Shown piece by piece: positions 29,150 to 38,379 of a stretch of DNA of 64,000 bases. Made by a program: the position numbers and the translations under genes. Position 1 is the first letter of the stretch. The number at the start of each line of letters is the position of its first letter. The stretch spans positions 310,001-374,000 of the forward strand of contig NZ_JAFLJM010000003.1 of assembly GCF_017745675.1 (NCBI RefSeq), given 5' to 3'. This stretch comes from Alkalihalobacillus sp. BA299. Its GTDB lineage: Bacteria; Bacillota; Bacilli; Bacillales; Bacillaceae_F. Under the pieces are notes generated by a model. That model saw only the letters and a list, made by a program, of their open reading frames with translations. It ran no database searches and was not told the origin of the DNA.

Positions 29150-30529
29150 TTATTTATTGTTTAATAAGGCTTCTGCTTTTTCGATCGCTAACTTGACTTG
29201 TGCAAAGCCTGTCCCACCTGCGCTATTTCTGCGAGCAACAACTGTTTTCGGTTGAAGCACCTCATAAATGTCCTCATCAAACAACTCACTTGCTTCTTTG
29301 TAATCTACAAATGGAAGGTCGAGTAGGTAAAGTCCCTGTTGAATACAGTGAAGGACGAGTTTTCCAACCACTTCATGTGCTTCACGGAACGGCATCCCTT
29401 TCGATGCTAAATAATCGGCAAGTTCTGTCGCATTGGAAAAGTCAGAATGCGTCGCTTTTTCCATTACATCTGTATTGACTGTCATCGTTTCAATCATACC
29501 TGTAAAAATTTTCAGCGACCCTTTGACCGTTGTAACTGCATCAAACATGCCTTCTTTATCTTCTTGCATATCTTTATTATACGCAAGCGGCAAACCTTTA
29601 AGGATCGTTAATAAAGAGAATAAGCTCCCATACACTCTTCCTGTTTTTCCACGGATCAGTTCAGCCATGTCTGGGTTTTTCTTTTGTGGCATAATGCTAC
29701 TTCCCGTTGCAAATGCATCATCTAACTCAATAAAACGGAATTCTTGTGAAGACCAAAGGATAATCTCTTCACAAAGTCTCGATAAATGCATCATTAAAAT
29801 CGATGAACCACTTAAAAATTCTATAATGAAATCACGGTCACTCACTGCATCTAAGCTATTTTCATAAATCCCGTCAAACCCTAATAGCTCTGCACTGTAG
29901 TGACGATCGATTGGAAACGTCGTTCCAGCTAGCGCTCCGGCACCAAGCGGCGAAATATTGACACGCTTCAAGCTATCTGCAAAACGATTAAAATCCCGCT
30001 CTAACATCCAAAAATACGCCATTAAATGGTGGGCAAACGATACAGGCTGTGCGCGCTGAAGATGGGTATAACCTGGAATTAACGTTTCAATATGTTTTTT
30101 ACCTTGATCGACTAATGCTTTTTGTAAGCTTTTAATTTCAGCTAAAATTTCTTCTATTTGTTTACGTAAGTATAAATGCATATCCGTTGCTACTTGATCA
30201 TTCCGACTTCTACCTGTATGAAGCTTTCCACCGACTGGGCCAATCTCATCAATTAAGAACTTTTCCACATTTAAGTGAATGTCTTCATTTTGAACAGAAT
30301 ACTCAAGTTCTCCGTTTTGGGCTTTCGCTAAAATCTTTTTAAGCCCTTCTGTTATTTTCGCAACCTCTTCTTCTGCCAAAATCCTACATTTTCCGAGCAT
30401 TTTAACGTGCGCAAGACTTCCCTCGATGTCTTCTTCTACGAGTAGTTGGTCGAAGCCGATAGAGGCGCCGAATTCATCGACCCACTCTTCGGCTGTTTTT
30501 GTAAATCGACCACCCCACAGCTTACTCAC
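29150..30529 (-). CDS. argH: argininosuccinate lyase
   Basis: This enzyme splits argininosuccinate into arginine and fumarate, the last step of arginine synthesis. The 459-residue protein has the superfamily signature [11 protein letters not shown] and the N-terminal KLWGGRF. Translation starts at GTG, which overlaps the argG stop codon by four bases (GTGA), with AAGGGGGT eight bases before it, so the two are translationally coupled. A strong terminator follows. Confidence 0.98.
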   Translation of the reverse strand: MSKLWGGRFTKTAEEWVDEFGASIGFDQLLVEEDIEGSLAHVKMLGKCRILAEEEVAKITEGLKKILAKAQNGELEYSVQNEDIHLNVEKFLIDEIGPVGGKLHTGRSRNDQVATDMHLYLRKQIEEILAEIKSLQKALVDQGKKHIETLIPGYTHLQRAQPVSFAHHLMAYFWMLERDFNRFADSLKRVNISPLGAGALAGTTFPIDRHYSAELLGFDGIYENSLDAVSDRDFIIEFLSGSSILMMHLSRLCEEIILWSSQEFRFIELDDAFATGSSIMPQKKNPDMAELIRGKTGRVYGSLFSLLTILKGLPLAYNKDMQEDKEGMFDAVTTVKGSLKIFTGMIETMTVNTDVMEKATHSDFSNATELADYLASKGMPFREAHEVVGKLVLHCIQQGLYLLDLPFVDYKEASELFDEDIYEVLQPKTVVARRNSAGGTGFAQVKLAIEKAEALLNNK

Positions 30530-31746
30530 AGTTTGACCCCCTTCTTGTTGTTAACGTCCTTATTTACTTTACTGCTTACTTTTGTTGGTAGGCCCCAAAG
30601 TTTAATAAATCCTACAGCTGCATTATGGTCAAACTCATCATCTGTTGAATACGTAGCAAGCTTTTCATCATATAATGAGTATTCTGATTTACGTCCTTCA
30701 ACAATCGCATGGCCTTTAAATAGTTTTACACGAACAACGCCTGTTACATTCTTTTGCGTTTCTTGTAAGAATGCTTGAAGAGCTGGAGTTAAAGAAGAGA
30801 ACCATAAGCCGTTATAAATCACTTCCGCTAATTTTTGACTAATAACAGGTTTGAAGTGGGCAACATCTTTTGTTAACGTTAAGTCTTCTAACTCTTTATG
30901 TGCTTTAATTAATGTCATTGCTCCTGGGCACTCATATACTTCACGAGACTTGATTCCAACAAGACGATTTTCCACGTGGTCAATACGTCCAACCCCATGC
31001 TTACCTGCTACTTCATTTAATTTTAAAATAAGTTCATGTAATTCATATTTTGTTCCATCTAATGAAACAGGTACACCTTGTTCAAAAGCAATTTCTAAAT
31101 ACTCAGGAACATCAGGAGTTTTCTCAAGCGGTGCTGTCATTTCGTATGCACCTTCTGGAGGAGTTGCCCAAGGATCTTCTAACACTCCACACTCATTAGC
31201 ACGTCCCCAAAGGTTGGCATCGACAGAATAAGGGTTATCTAAATCAATTGGGATCGGAATATTGTTATTTTTTGCATATTCAATTTCTTCATCACGAGAC
31301 CAACCCCACTCACGAACAGGAGCTAATACTTCTAAATCTGGATTTAATGCTTGAATAGACACTTCAAAACGAACTTGGTCATTACCTTTACCTGTACATC
31401 CGTGAGCAACTGCTGAAGCTCCAACTTGCTCAGCAATTTCTACTAGCTTTTTAGAGATTAATGGTCTTGATAACGCGGATACTAATGGATACTTTTGCTC
31501 ATATAATGTATGAGCTTGAAGTGCTGGTAACACAAACTCTTCAGCAAACTCTTTTTTTGCATCGATTGTATATGACTGTATAGCTCCAACTTTAAGAGCT
31601 TTTTCTTTAATAAATTCTAAATCTCTTCCTTCACCTACATCAAGTCCTACAGCTACAACATCATACCCTTGGTCACTTAACCATTTAATGGCCACTGATG
31701 TATCTAATCCCCCAGAATATGCTAATACTACTTTTTTCTTACTCAT
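30526..31746 (-). CDS. argG: argininosuccinate synthase
   Basis: This enzyme joins citrulline and aspartate with ATP to form argininosuccinate. It has 406 residues and the PP-loop motif [10 protein letters not shown] at the N-terminus, plus the citrulline/aspartate segment [14 protein letters not shown]. The ATG follows GGAGGGA. It is first in the argG-argH unit. In B. subtilis moaB lies between argG and ackA; it is absent here. Several ARG-box-like sequences flank the promoter region. Confidence 0.98.
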   Translation of the reverse strand: MSKKKVVLAYSGGLDTSVAIKWLSDQGYDVVAVGLDVGEGRDLEFIKEKALKVGAIQSYTIDAKKEFAEEFVLPALQAHTLYEQKYPLVSALSRPLISKKLVEIAEQVGASAVAHGCTGKGNDQVRFEVSIQALNPDLEVLAPVREWGWSRDEEIEYAKNNNIPIPIDLDNPYSVDANLWGRANECGVLEDPWATPPEGAYEMTAPLEKTPDVPEYLEIAFEQGVPVSLDGTKYELHELILKLNEVAGKHGVGRIDHVENRLVGIKSREVYECPGAMTLIKAHKELEDLTLTKDVAHFKPVISQKLAEVIYNGLWFSSLTPALQAFLQETQKNVTGVVRVKLFKGHAIVEGRKSEYSLYDEKLATYSTDDEFDHNAAVGFIKLWGLPTKVSSKVNKDVNNKKGVKL

Positions 31747-31763
31747 GTTATTCCCTCCATTAA

Positions 31764-31880
31764 TGTATGAATATAAATACTCTATTAATCATTTTTATAC
31801 ATTGTTTTACTAAAAATAAGAGGTGTACTCCCTCTCCCACGAATGAATAAACTTAAATAAAAACTAATTATTATTCATTA
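31764..31880 (-). promoter_or_regulatory. ARG-box-like operators upstream of argG
   Basis: Three ATGAATAAT-like stretches lie here: TAATGAATAATAATTAG on the minus strand at 31864-31880, GAATGAATAAACTTAAATA at 31841-31859 and TATGAATATAAATAC at 31766-31780. They resemble the AhrC/ArgR half-site pattern and lie on both sides of a likely promoter, as is usual for arginine repression. They are read by eye only. Confidence 0.5.
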
Positions 31881-32015
31881 CTTTATCAACTAACTTCATT
31901 TTTGGCAATAGGGAATTTCAAAAAAGTTGAATATAATTTTTCATTTTTTGTTTTCACTATCTAGATGTTTAAATCTCTTATTAGTTCATGTAAAATTAAT
32001 GTAGGGGGTGGAGAA

Positions 32016-32330
32016 ATGGATTATAAATTTATTTATGATGAACGATTAGGAATTGAGCTACCGTTTTTTTATAAAGACTGGGATGAATATACATTTTCTA
32101 CACAAACAGAAATTTTACTCCGATGGGAACGGATTCGTGGAAATATACCTGACCGAATTGCTGACCTTGAGATACTAATAAATAAGAAACAAGCTGCATT
32201 AAGTAATGAAGATAACTTTCAGCTTTCATGTGAGTTAAATAGTGAAATCTCAGAACTCGCTTCAATTATCAATGATCTGTGGATTTGGTACCGAATTAAT
32301 CAAAATGTTACGGAAAAAGTGCATCAATAG
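32016..32330 (+). CDS. hypothetical protein, 104 residues
   Basis: This helical, acidic cytoplasmic protein (MDYKFIYDERLGIELPFFYKD...) has a tryptophan-rich N-terminal half and a predicted coiled coil around LEILINKKQAALSNED. I do not recognise the family. The ATG is 5 bases after TAGGGGGTGGAG; an in-frame ATG 17 codons upstream has no binding site. It has its own terminator and lies divergent from argG. Confidence 0.7.
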   Translation: MDYKFIYDERLGIELPFFYKDWDEYTFSTQTEILLRWERIRGNIPDRIADLEILINKKQAALSNEDNFQLSCELNSEISELASIINDLWIWYRINQNVTEKVHQ

Positions 32331-32337
32331 TAAGAAA

Positions 32338-32361
32338 AAAGAGGCTAGTCTCAGCCTCTTT
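32338..32361 (+). terminator. terminator after 104-residue gene
   Basis: AAAGAGGCT and AGCCTCTTT form a 9-base stem with a 6-base loop, followed by ATTATTTG; flanking A tracts let it also end convergent ecsC transcription. Confidence 0.8.
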
Positions 32362-32383
32362 ATTATTTGTATTTGTAACGATA

Positions 32384-33217
32384 TTATTCTTTTTCAAGCA
32401 ATAGTCTCTTTTGATAAAAACGTTGAGCGACTTCAGTTACTTGTCGTGAAAATTGATAATTCAATGTTGCACCAAATGCCATTCCAATAAGAGGCACGCC
32501 CTGGATTAATTTTTTTCGCAACAACATGATCATCATTGCTTTTATTAGTTGTCTTAACGGATGTTGGATCCAAGAAATATCGGCAACTTCCTCATTTCCT
32601 GTATAAAACCATTCATCGTAATCTTCTGCTTGCACTTCTTCCCATAATGCTTCCCAAGCACCACCTTGTAAATCTTTAGGTAATGAAGCAACATGAAAAA
32701 CTTTAAGTGCAATCATCATTTCTGCAGGCCGCTTAACATCATAACCATAGGATAAAGCAATGAGTTGTATCGCTCTCATATTAATAGCGATCATAGCCGG
32801 GAGGTCCATACCTAATAAAATAATTCCTCCCATCCCTGCAACTCCGCCTTGTCCCATTGACAGTAAACGTTGCTTTGCCATCTGTTGTTTTGCCATAAAG
32901 TTCAACTTTTCAATCGATAACCCTTTAATATCTTTAACTTCCTCTATTTCTGCATTAAATACTTTCGCTTGCTCGATAATTCGTTCTCTTGCATCTTCAT
33001 GAAATCTTGAGTTTTGGATCATCGCGTGCAAGTGAAATAAAAAGTTATCAATCGACTCCAAAACTTTTGTTTTTTTCTCTTTACCAATTTGATCAAGGCC
33101 AACGGTTAACCACTTTTGATACATCATCTCAAAATCTGTTGGTTCATGATGGAAAAAGGATTGCTCCCAGCGTTCAACTTCAAGTAATAAGCGCTCTTCT
33201 TGTTTCGTTAATGACAC
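32384..33217 (-). CDS. EcsC family protein
   Basis: This 277-residue protein matches the EcsC family: a charged N-terminal helical part (LTKQEERLLLEVERWEQ), then a hydrophobic glycine-rich region (about 120-150, GQGGVAGMGGIILLGMDLP) and a helical C-terminus. EcsC accompanies the EcsAB ABC transporter in B. subtilis, but this copy stands alone, so its role is unknown. It is followed after 32 bases on the same strand by nothing functional and preceded by the YhaM-like gene, with which it is likely co-transcribed. Confidence 0.88.
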   Translation of the reverse strand: MSLTKQEERLLLEVERWEQSFFHHEPTDFEMMYQKWLTVGLDQIGKEKKTKVLESIDNFLFHLHAMIQNSRFHEDARERIIEQAKVFNAEIEEVKDIKGLSIEKLNFMAKQQMAKQRLLSMGQGGVAGMGGIILLGMDLPAMIAINMRAIQLIALSYGYDVKRPAEMMIALKVFHVASLPKDLQGGAWEALWEEVQAEDYDEWFYTGNEEVADISWIQHPLRQLIKAMMIMLLRKKLIQGVPLIGMAFGATLNYQFSRQVTEVAQRFYQKRLLLEKE

Positions 33218-33249
33218 TCATATTCTCTCCTTTCATTAGAACTTTCACG

Positions 33250-34185
33250 TCACTTTCGATAGGTATACATCTTTCGTTTGAACATTGGAGAAAACGTCCA
33301 TTCCTCACAAGCTTCATTTCCTATCATAAAAAAAGCATTTAGTTCATTATCAAGTTGATTGATATGTTGAAAAAAAATCGCCTCTGCAGTTTTACTGCCA
33401 ACCCCACTTGTTTGATAATTCTGTCTATAATTTGACAAGATGCAATGCTTTAATGCTACCATTTCGTGGTGGTCTGTCGAAATTCCTGCTTCTATTGCTC
33501 CTTCAAGAATCATTTCAATACTTAAGACGACATGACCAATTAATTCACCGCTTGTTGTATAATCCGGTATAACTGGGTCGCTTAATGCTTTCGTTTTCCC
33601 TATATCGTGTAATATACACGAAGCGATAATTACATCTTTATTCAAATGTGGATAAACTGGCAACACTTGTGCAGTAACATGACAAAGCGTAACAATATGT
33701 TCAAGTAGCCCAGCATAATATGCATGATGATACATTTTTGCAGCAGGAATTGTTGTTAATTTTTCACGAATTTCTTTTTTTCTTAATAATGTCTTTATTA
33801 TTTCACGAAGTGTCTCACTGTCAATTTCATCGATAAACATGCGTAACTCTTGCCATAACTCTTCACGTGGAATGAAAGCTTGATTGACTAATTCGTTTAT
33901 ATCGATTTCATCTTCTTCAGTCACAAGCCGGACTCGTTGAATATTTAACTGGCGCTGTTCACGAAAAAACGTAATCAACCCATCTACTTTTATGATGGCT
34001 CGTTTAAGGAGCCACTCTTTTTGTTTTTCAGTTACGTCCCATAATTTTGCACGTAAGCTCCCACTTTTATTACTTAGAGTTAGTGAAAGATACTCACTAC
34101 CATTCGCGGCGACGCTCGTTTCCCGATCTTTCACAATAAAATAGTCAACAACCCGTTCTCCTTCTTGTTTGTTCATCCAACTCAA
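33250..34185 (-). CDS. YhaM-like 3'-5' exoribonuclease (OB-fold plus HD domain)
   Basis: This 311-residue protein has an N-terminal OB fold (about 10-90, with KDRETSVAANGSEYLSLTL) and a C-terminal HD phosphohydrolase domain with HHAYYAGLLEHI, the metal pair in ILHDIGK, and later histidines in GHVVLS and HCILS. That is the design of YhaM, a 3'-5' exonuclease acting on short RNA and single-stranded DNA. The start is TTG at 34185 or the ATG three codons later; GGGAGTG fits the TTG better. It sits upstream of ecsC rather than in the usual yhaM locus, so it may be a second copy. Confidence 0.85.
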   Translation of the reverse strand: MSWMNKQEGERVVDYFIVKDRETSVAANGSEYLSLTLSNKSGSLRAKLWDVTEKQKEWLLKRAIIKVDGLITFFREQRQLNIQRVRLVTEEDEIDINELVNQAFIPREELWQELRMFIDEIDSETLREIIKTLLRKKEIREKLTTIPAAKMYHHAYYAGLLEHIVTLCHVTAQVLPVYPHLNKDVIIASCILHDIGKTKALSDPVIPDYTTSGELIGHVVLSIEMILEGAIEAGISTDHHEMVALKHCILSNYRQNYQTSGVGSKTAEAIFFQHINQLDNELNAFFMIGNEACEEWTFSPMFKRKMYTYRK

Positions 34186-34307
34186 TTATGAACACACTCC
34201 CAAAAATGTCTAGAATACTTTCATTGTATGCGAATTATCGAATCAATAAAAGTTTTAGCCATTTGAATACTGATTTTACTCTATATCTATTTCAGTTCTT
34301 TTATTTT

Positions 34308-34492
34308 GGCTCTTTTCTCAAAGATTGTTGCTTTTAGCTTTTGGACCGTAAGCCAAGCGGATGCTTGGCTCTTCACGCATAGCGTGAAGGTTTTGAAAAT
34401 AAAATAGCCGTTCAGACAAATGAATTTGTCTTGAAAAGGCTATTTTATTTTCAAAAAACGGTCCAAAAGCAACAAAGTTTACGAAAACAGCC
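34308..34492. repeat. palindromic repeat, family B (long copy, nested hairpins)
   Basis: Outer arms are imperfect inverted repeats ending GGCTCTTTTCTCAAAGATTG on the left and the complement of GGCTGTTTTCGTAAACTTTG on the right; TTTTGGACCGT (34339-34349) pairs with 34458-34468. Inside lie three further perfect hairpins: 34351-34370, 34371-34389 and 34395-34452, the last enclosing GACAAA/TTTGTC. A related copy lies at 48476-48574. It has no coding capacity. Confidence 0.85.
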
Positions 34493-34534
34493 TTTATTTT
34501 TAAACTCTAGTTAAACTTGGAAAAAAACTAAAAT

Positions 34535-34564
34535 TAAAAAGAGGCTAACTTAAGTGTCAGCCTC
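34535..34564 (-). terminator. terminator after ackA
   Basis: GAGGCT and AGCCTC arms, with extra pairs in the loop, are followed on the minus strand by TTTTTAATTTT, 14 bases after the ackA stop codon. Confidence 0.8.
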
Positions 34565-34578
34565 ATTCAAACGATTTT

Positions 34579-35766
34579 CTATTGCGATAACCGAACAGTA
34601 TCTCTTGCAATCATCACTTCTTCATTAGTTGGGATAATTAAAACTTTGACAGGAGAATGCGGATAGTTGATAAACGCTTCTTTTCCTCTTACTTTATTTA
34701 AAGCCGGATCCCAGTATACGCCCATAAACTCTAAACCGCTAAGAACTCGTTCCCGAATCACATCACTATTTTCACCAATACCTGCTGTAAAGATGATCGC
34801 ATCCACACCATTCATACGTGCTGCATATGAACCAACATATTTATGAATACGTGAAGTAAATACTTCTAAAGCTAATTCTGCACGTTCATTTCCCTTTTCA
34901 GCTTCTTGTTCAATATCTCTCAGGTCACTAGAAAAACCTGAAACACCTAGCATTCCACTATTTTTATTTAATACATCTAATACCTCTTGGGCTGTCTTAC
35001 CTGTCTTTTCCATAATATAAGGGATCAATGCAGGATCAATATTTCCTGAACGTGTCCCCATCGTTACCCCTGCAAGAGGTGTAAAGCCCATCGATGTATC
35101 AATGGATCTGCCTCCATCAATTGCCGCGATGCTTGCGCCATTCCCTAGATGACATGAAATTAAACGAACCTGTTCAAGCGGGCGGTCTAATAATTCTGCT
35201 GCGCGTTGAGACACATACTTATGTGATGTCCCGTGGAATCCATATTTACGAATTCCGTATTCTTTGTAGTAGTCATAAGGTAAGCTATACAAAAAGGATT
35301 TTTCAGGCATTGTTTGATGAAATGCTGTATCAAATACAGCAACTGCAGGTACATTCGGTAAGACTTCTTGAAAAGCTCTAATACCAATAAGATTTGCAGG
35401 ATTATGTAGTGGCGCTAATTCTGAAACTTCCTCAATTCCTGCCAACACTTCTTCAGTAATTAAAACCGAATCATTAAATTTTTCACCACCATGAACCACA
35501 CGGTGTCCAATTCCTTCAATTTCATCTAATGTTGCAATAATCCCTAGCGTTGTTAGTTTATCAAGTAAAATTTTTACCGCAAATGAATGATCAGGGATGT
35601 CTAATGTTTCCTTTTGTTTTTCATCATTTACTTCAATGGTAAAAACACTTTCTCCAAGGCCAATTCTTTCAACAATTCCTTTTGTTACAACCGTTTCTTC
35701 AGGCATATCTAACAGTTGAAACTTAAGTGAGGAACTTCCTGCATTAATTGCTATTATTTTTGGCAT
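34579..35766 (-). CDS. ackA: acetate kinase
   Basis: This enzyme makes ATP and acetate from acetyl phosphate in overflow metabolism. The 395-residue protein has the ASKHA-fold signatures [11 protein letters not shown] at the start, HRVVHGG, and [20 protein letters not shown] lies about 12 bases before the ATG. It lies downstream of ytxK; a candidate promoter lies at 35862-35890, and a cre-like site further upstream would fit the known activation of ackA by CcpA. Confidence 0.98.
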   Translation of the reverse strand: MPKIIAINAGSSSLKFQLLDMPEETVVTKGIVERIGLGESVFTIEVNDEKQKETLDIPDHSFAVKILLDKLTTLGIIATLDEIEGIGHRVVHGGEKFNDSVLITEEVLAGIEEVSELAPLHNPANLIGIRAFQEVLPNVPAVAVFDTAFHQTMPEKSFLYSLPYDYYKEYGIRKYGFHGTSHKYVSQRAAELLDRPLEQVRLISCHLGNGASIAAIDGGRSIDTSMGFTPLAGVTMGTRSGNIDPALIPYIMEKTGKTAQEVLDVLNKNSGMLGVSGFSSDLRDIEQEAEKGNERAELALEVFTSRIHKYVGSYAARMNGVDAIIFTAGIGENSDVIRERVLSGLEFMGVYWDPALNKVRGKEAFINYPHSPVKVLIIPTNEEVMIARDTVRLSQ

Positions 35767-35861
35767 TATTACGAACCGCTCCTTTAATCATGCTTAGTGC
35801 ACCTAATATTGCACTTTGTAATTATTAATAATCTATATAAATTCATATGATCACCTTACTT

Positions 35862-35890
35862 ATTTAACCATTCAAGATCCTCATTTTCAA
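35862..35890 (-). promoter_or_regulatory. candidate ackA promoter
   Basis: The minus strand reads TTGAAA, a 17-base spacer, then TTAAAT, giving a leader of about 85 bases before the ackA ATG. The -10 match is moderate. Confidence 0.45.
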
Positions 35891-35920
35891 CCAACCACAC
35901 TAAAGTCTTTAAATTCAGAT

Positions 35921-35936
35921 TTGAATACGCTTTAAT
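35921..35936 (-). promoter_or_regulatory. candidate cre-like site upstream of ackA
   Basis: The sequence around ATTAAAGCGTATTCAA keeps the central CG and the outer half-sites of a cre box with two mismatches. It lies about 80 bases upstream of the predicted start, on the side where CcpA activates ackA in B. subtilis. Confidence 0.35.
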
Positions 35937-35978
35937 AGTATTGTTATAAAAAGTAAACCCATCAATTAATGTAACCGT

Positions 35979-36974
35979 CTATGAAATATTTAATTCTTCT
36001 TTAAACCAACGATCAATTTGCTTTAACATATCTGCTAATGCTTCCTGACGAGAAAAAGATGGCATTTCTGCTAATAGCGCTTGTCGTGGCTGGATAGCGT
36101 TTGCTCCCTTTTTCTGAAGAACTAAAATACTTTTCCCATACTGTGCATTTTTAAACATCGTTTGCGGAAGTTGCAATAAGCCGAGAATAATTGTTTTTTC
36201 TTTAAGATAAGCATTGAGCGCAGGAGCCTGATCACTCTCGAATAAGAAATTTGGTATAAGAAAGATCAAATAGCCATTTTCTTTTGTTAGTTCAATGGAC
36301 TTTTCTATCATTAAATGATGGACAAACGATCGTCCTTCTTTTGCCTTTAATTCATATTCTACAGCAATGTCTTCATTCGGATAATAACCAACAGGTAAAT
36401 CTGAAATAATCACATCAACTGGTGATAAACCTAAAGGTCGAATACTGTCTTGGTGATACAATTCGATTTCTTGCTCCTGTAAATTAGCACTAACGAAGGC
36501 TAAGTGTAGTAACGTTTCATCAGCTTCTAGTCCGTAGCTTTTCACTTTTTTAGGAAGTCCGTTCATTACAGCAGTTAGTAAGTTTCCCGTTCCTACTGCT
36601 GGGTCGCCCATCGTCACTTCGTCCATTTTGCTCGTTACCTTATTCACTAAGTAGCTCATAAAAATCGCTACTGTATCAGGAGTAAGCGCATGATTAGGCT
36701 GTGTTGCTTCTTTCATTCCTTTTAATACAGCTAACTGAAGTGCTTTTCTCATTTCTTCTTTTTGAAATAGATCTACGTCAATTGCAGTTAGTCTTTGTTC
36801 CAGCTGCTTTTTAGTAGAACCCCAAATGTCCTGTACAATTTCACCTTGAAAAAAATTTTCACCTGCTTCTGCTAAAGCCTCTAAATACGTGATATCTAGC
36901 TCTTCTTTTAGTAATTCTGCACTTTCATCTATCGCTACAAATAATTTTTCTACATTTGTCTTTGCTTCTAACAC
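35979..36974 (-). CDS. ytxK: class I SAM-dependent methyltransferase-like protein YtxK
   Basis: This 331-residue protein has an N-terminal helical part (1-115) and a methyltransferase domain of the N6-adenine type (about 116-310) with the SAM motif GDPAVGTGNL. The catalytic NPPY/DPPY position reads SDLPVGYYP, so the second proline-aromatic pattern is changed; this seems to be usual for YtxK but makes DNA methylation doubtful. Translation starts at GTG after GGAGGAG. It stands between tpx and ackA as in B. subtilis. Its substrate is unknown. Confidence 0.92.
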   Translation of the reverse strand: MLEAKTNVEKLFVAIDESAELLKEELDITYLEALAEAGENFFQGEIVQDIWGSTKKQLEQRLTAIDVDLFQKEEMRKALQLAVLKGMKEATQPNHALTPDTVAIFMSYLVNKVTSKMDEVTMGDPAVGTGNLLTAVMNGLPKKVKSYGLEADETLLHLAFVSANLQEQEIELYHQDSIRPLGLSPVDVIISDLPVGYYPNEDIAVEYELKAKEGRSFVHHLMIEKSIELTKENGYLIFLIPNFLFESDQAPALNAYLKEKTIILGLLQLPQTMFKNAQYGKSILVLQKKGANAIQPRQALLAEMPSFSRQEALADMLKQIDRWFKEELNIS

Positions 36975-37123
36975 AATTTCTCCTCCGTTCCATGATTACA
37001 CTGTCCATTCGTATATTTTAGCAAAAAGAAGTAAAGAATAAACGTTTTATGGCTTATTTTTTTTCAGTAGAGGAATTTAAAACACTTTTCCCAGATAAAA
37101 AAGTAACCACTGATTTCTATATA

Positions 37124-37161
37124 AAAAGGAAGAAGCTGAAAAAACTCAGCTTCTTCCTTTT
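37124..37161. terminator. bidirectional terminator after tpx
   Basis: A perfect 16-base stem (AAAAGGAAGAAGCTGA and its complement) with a 6-base loop lies just beyond the tpx stop codon, with A/T runs on both sides. Confidence 0.85.
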
Positions 37162-37165
37162 ATTA

Positions 37166-37678
37166 TTATGCGCTTACTGTTTGCGCAGCTTTTACAGCTT
37201 CGATCGCTGCATCATAATTTGGATGATTTGTTGCTTCTGAAACATACTCTACATATGTTACTTCATCATTTGCGTCAATGACGAATACCGCACGAGTTAG
37301 TAAACGTAGCTCTTCAATCGCAACACCGTATGCTTTACCGAAAGAAAGCTCACGATGATCGGATACCGTTTGAAGGTTCTCAATACCAGCTGCAGCGCAC
37401 CAACGTTTTTGAGCAAATGGTAAATCAACACTTACTGTTAGAACTTGTACACCTTCTAAACCAGCAGCTTCTTCATTGAAACGACGAGTTTGTTGGTCAC
37501 AAACACCTGTATCAACAGAAGGAACAACACTAATTAAACGAACTTTGCCTTTACTGTCTGCTAAAGTAACTGGTGATAAGTCGTTAGCTAGAACTTTAAA
37601 ATCTGGAGCTGTGTCCCCAACTTTTACTTCATTACCTAATAGTGTGACTGGTTTCTCTTTGAACGTTACATTTGCCAT
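37166..37678 (-). CDS. tpx: thiol peroxidase (atypical 2-Cys peroxiredoxin)
   Basis: Tpx reduces hydrogen peroxide and organic peroxides using thioredoxin. The 170-residue protein has the peroxidatic Cys60 in DTGVCDQQT with the upstream PSVDT pattern, and the resolving Cys94 in KRWCAAAG. It is cytoplasmic, with no signal peptide. The ATG has a GGGAGG site 7 bases away. It sits upstream of ytxK and ends in a strong terminator, so it is likely a single-gene unit. Confidence 0.97.
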   Translation of the reverse strand: MANVTFKEKPVTLLGNEVKVGDTAPDFKVLANDLSPVTLADSKGKVRLISVVPSVDTGVCDQQTRRFNEEAAGLEGVQVLTVSVDLPFAQKRWCAAAGIENLQTVSDHRELSFGKAYGVAIEELRLLTRAVFVIDANDEVTYVEYVSEATNHPNYDAAIEAVKAAQTVSA

Positions 37679-37785
37679 AATAAAAATCCTCCCTTAGTTT
37701 TTAACATATGTACAGTGTAATCATAGTTTTTTTTAGCAAAATTTTCAACCTATATGTCTTTTAATAATAGGAAACGGGACAAAAA

Positions 37786-37810
37786 ACGAAGGGTAAAAAC
37801 TACCCTTCGT
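37786..37810 (-). terminator. terminator after ytfJ
   Basis: ACGAAGGGTA and TACCCTTCGT form a perfect 10-base stem with a 5-base loop, followed on the minus strand by TTTTTTGTC. Confidence 0.85.
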
Positions 37811-37817
37811 ATATTTT

Positions 37818-38291
37818 TTAAGTTAAGTTTTGATTTGGATCAATATCGTCAAAAGCTGAAGTTGTCGACGATGTGGTTGTTACTTTTGTCTCGTTTTGAT
37901 TACCACCGTTGTTCACCATTTGTTGAATTTTGTCGACAACTTGCGGTGCAAAATCAAGAAGCCTTTCATAAAGATGTGTGCTACTATCTAAATGAACCAT
38001 TTTTACACCTGTCGAGCTAACAACTAAAAAGGCAATTGGCGTTATGGAAACCCCGCCCCCGCTACCTCCTCCAAAAGGATGTAGCGTTTCTGTAGTACCG
38101 GTTGCCGTTTTATGATCGACAACGAATTCACTACCACCAGCAGCAAAGCCAAAGCCAACTTTAGAAATCGGCATAATCACACTTCCATCTGGAGTTTCCA
38201 CTGGGTCCCCAACGATCGTATTCACATCTACCATTTCTTTTAAATTTTCCATCGCTGTTTTCATTAACCCTTGAATAGGATGCTCTGACAT
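37818..38291 (-). CDS. ytfJ: GerW family sporulation protein YtfJ
   Basis: The 157-residue protein has the family signature GFGFAAGGSEF (about residues 45-55), a glycine-rich loop HPFGGGSGGGVSITPIAF, and a low-complexity tail rich in Thr/Ser/Asn. GerW (YtfJ) is made in the forespore under sigma-F and is needed for germination with alanine. The ATG follows CAGGAGG. It is the second gene after ytfI on the same strand. Confidence 0.93.
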   Translation of the reverse strand: MSEHPIQGLMKTAMENLKEMVDVNTIVGDPVETPDGSVIMPISKVGFGFAAGGSEFVVDHKTATGTTETLHPFGGGSGGGVSITPIAFLVVSSTGVKMVHLDSSTHLYERLLDFAPQVVDKIQQMVNNGGNQNETKVTTTSSTTSAFDDIDPNQNLT

Positions 38292-38379
38292 ATTAAAATA
38301 CCTCCTGTCATTTGGTTATATTTCTAGTGTCCCCAACTATCATCCAATTATTTCTTTGTTTGCGAATATGTAGTTGTAG

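Noticed and set aside
37049..37240. 63-codon plus-strand frame beginning MAYFFSVEEFK
   Set aside because: No ribosome binding site; its middle is the tpx terminator hairpin and its end is antisense to tpx.
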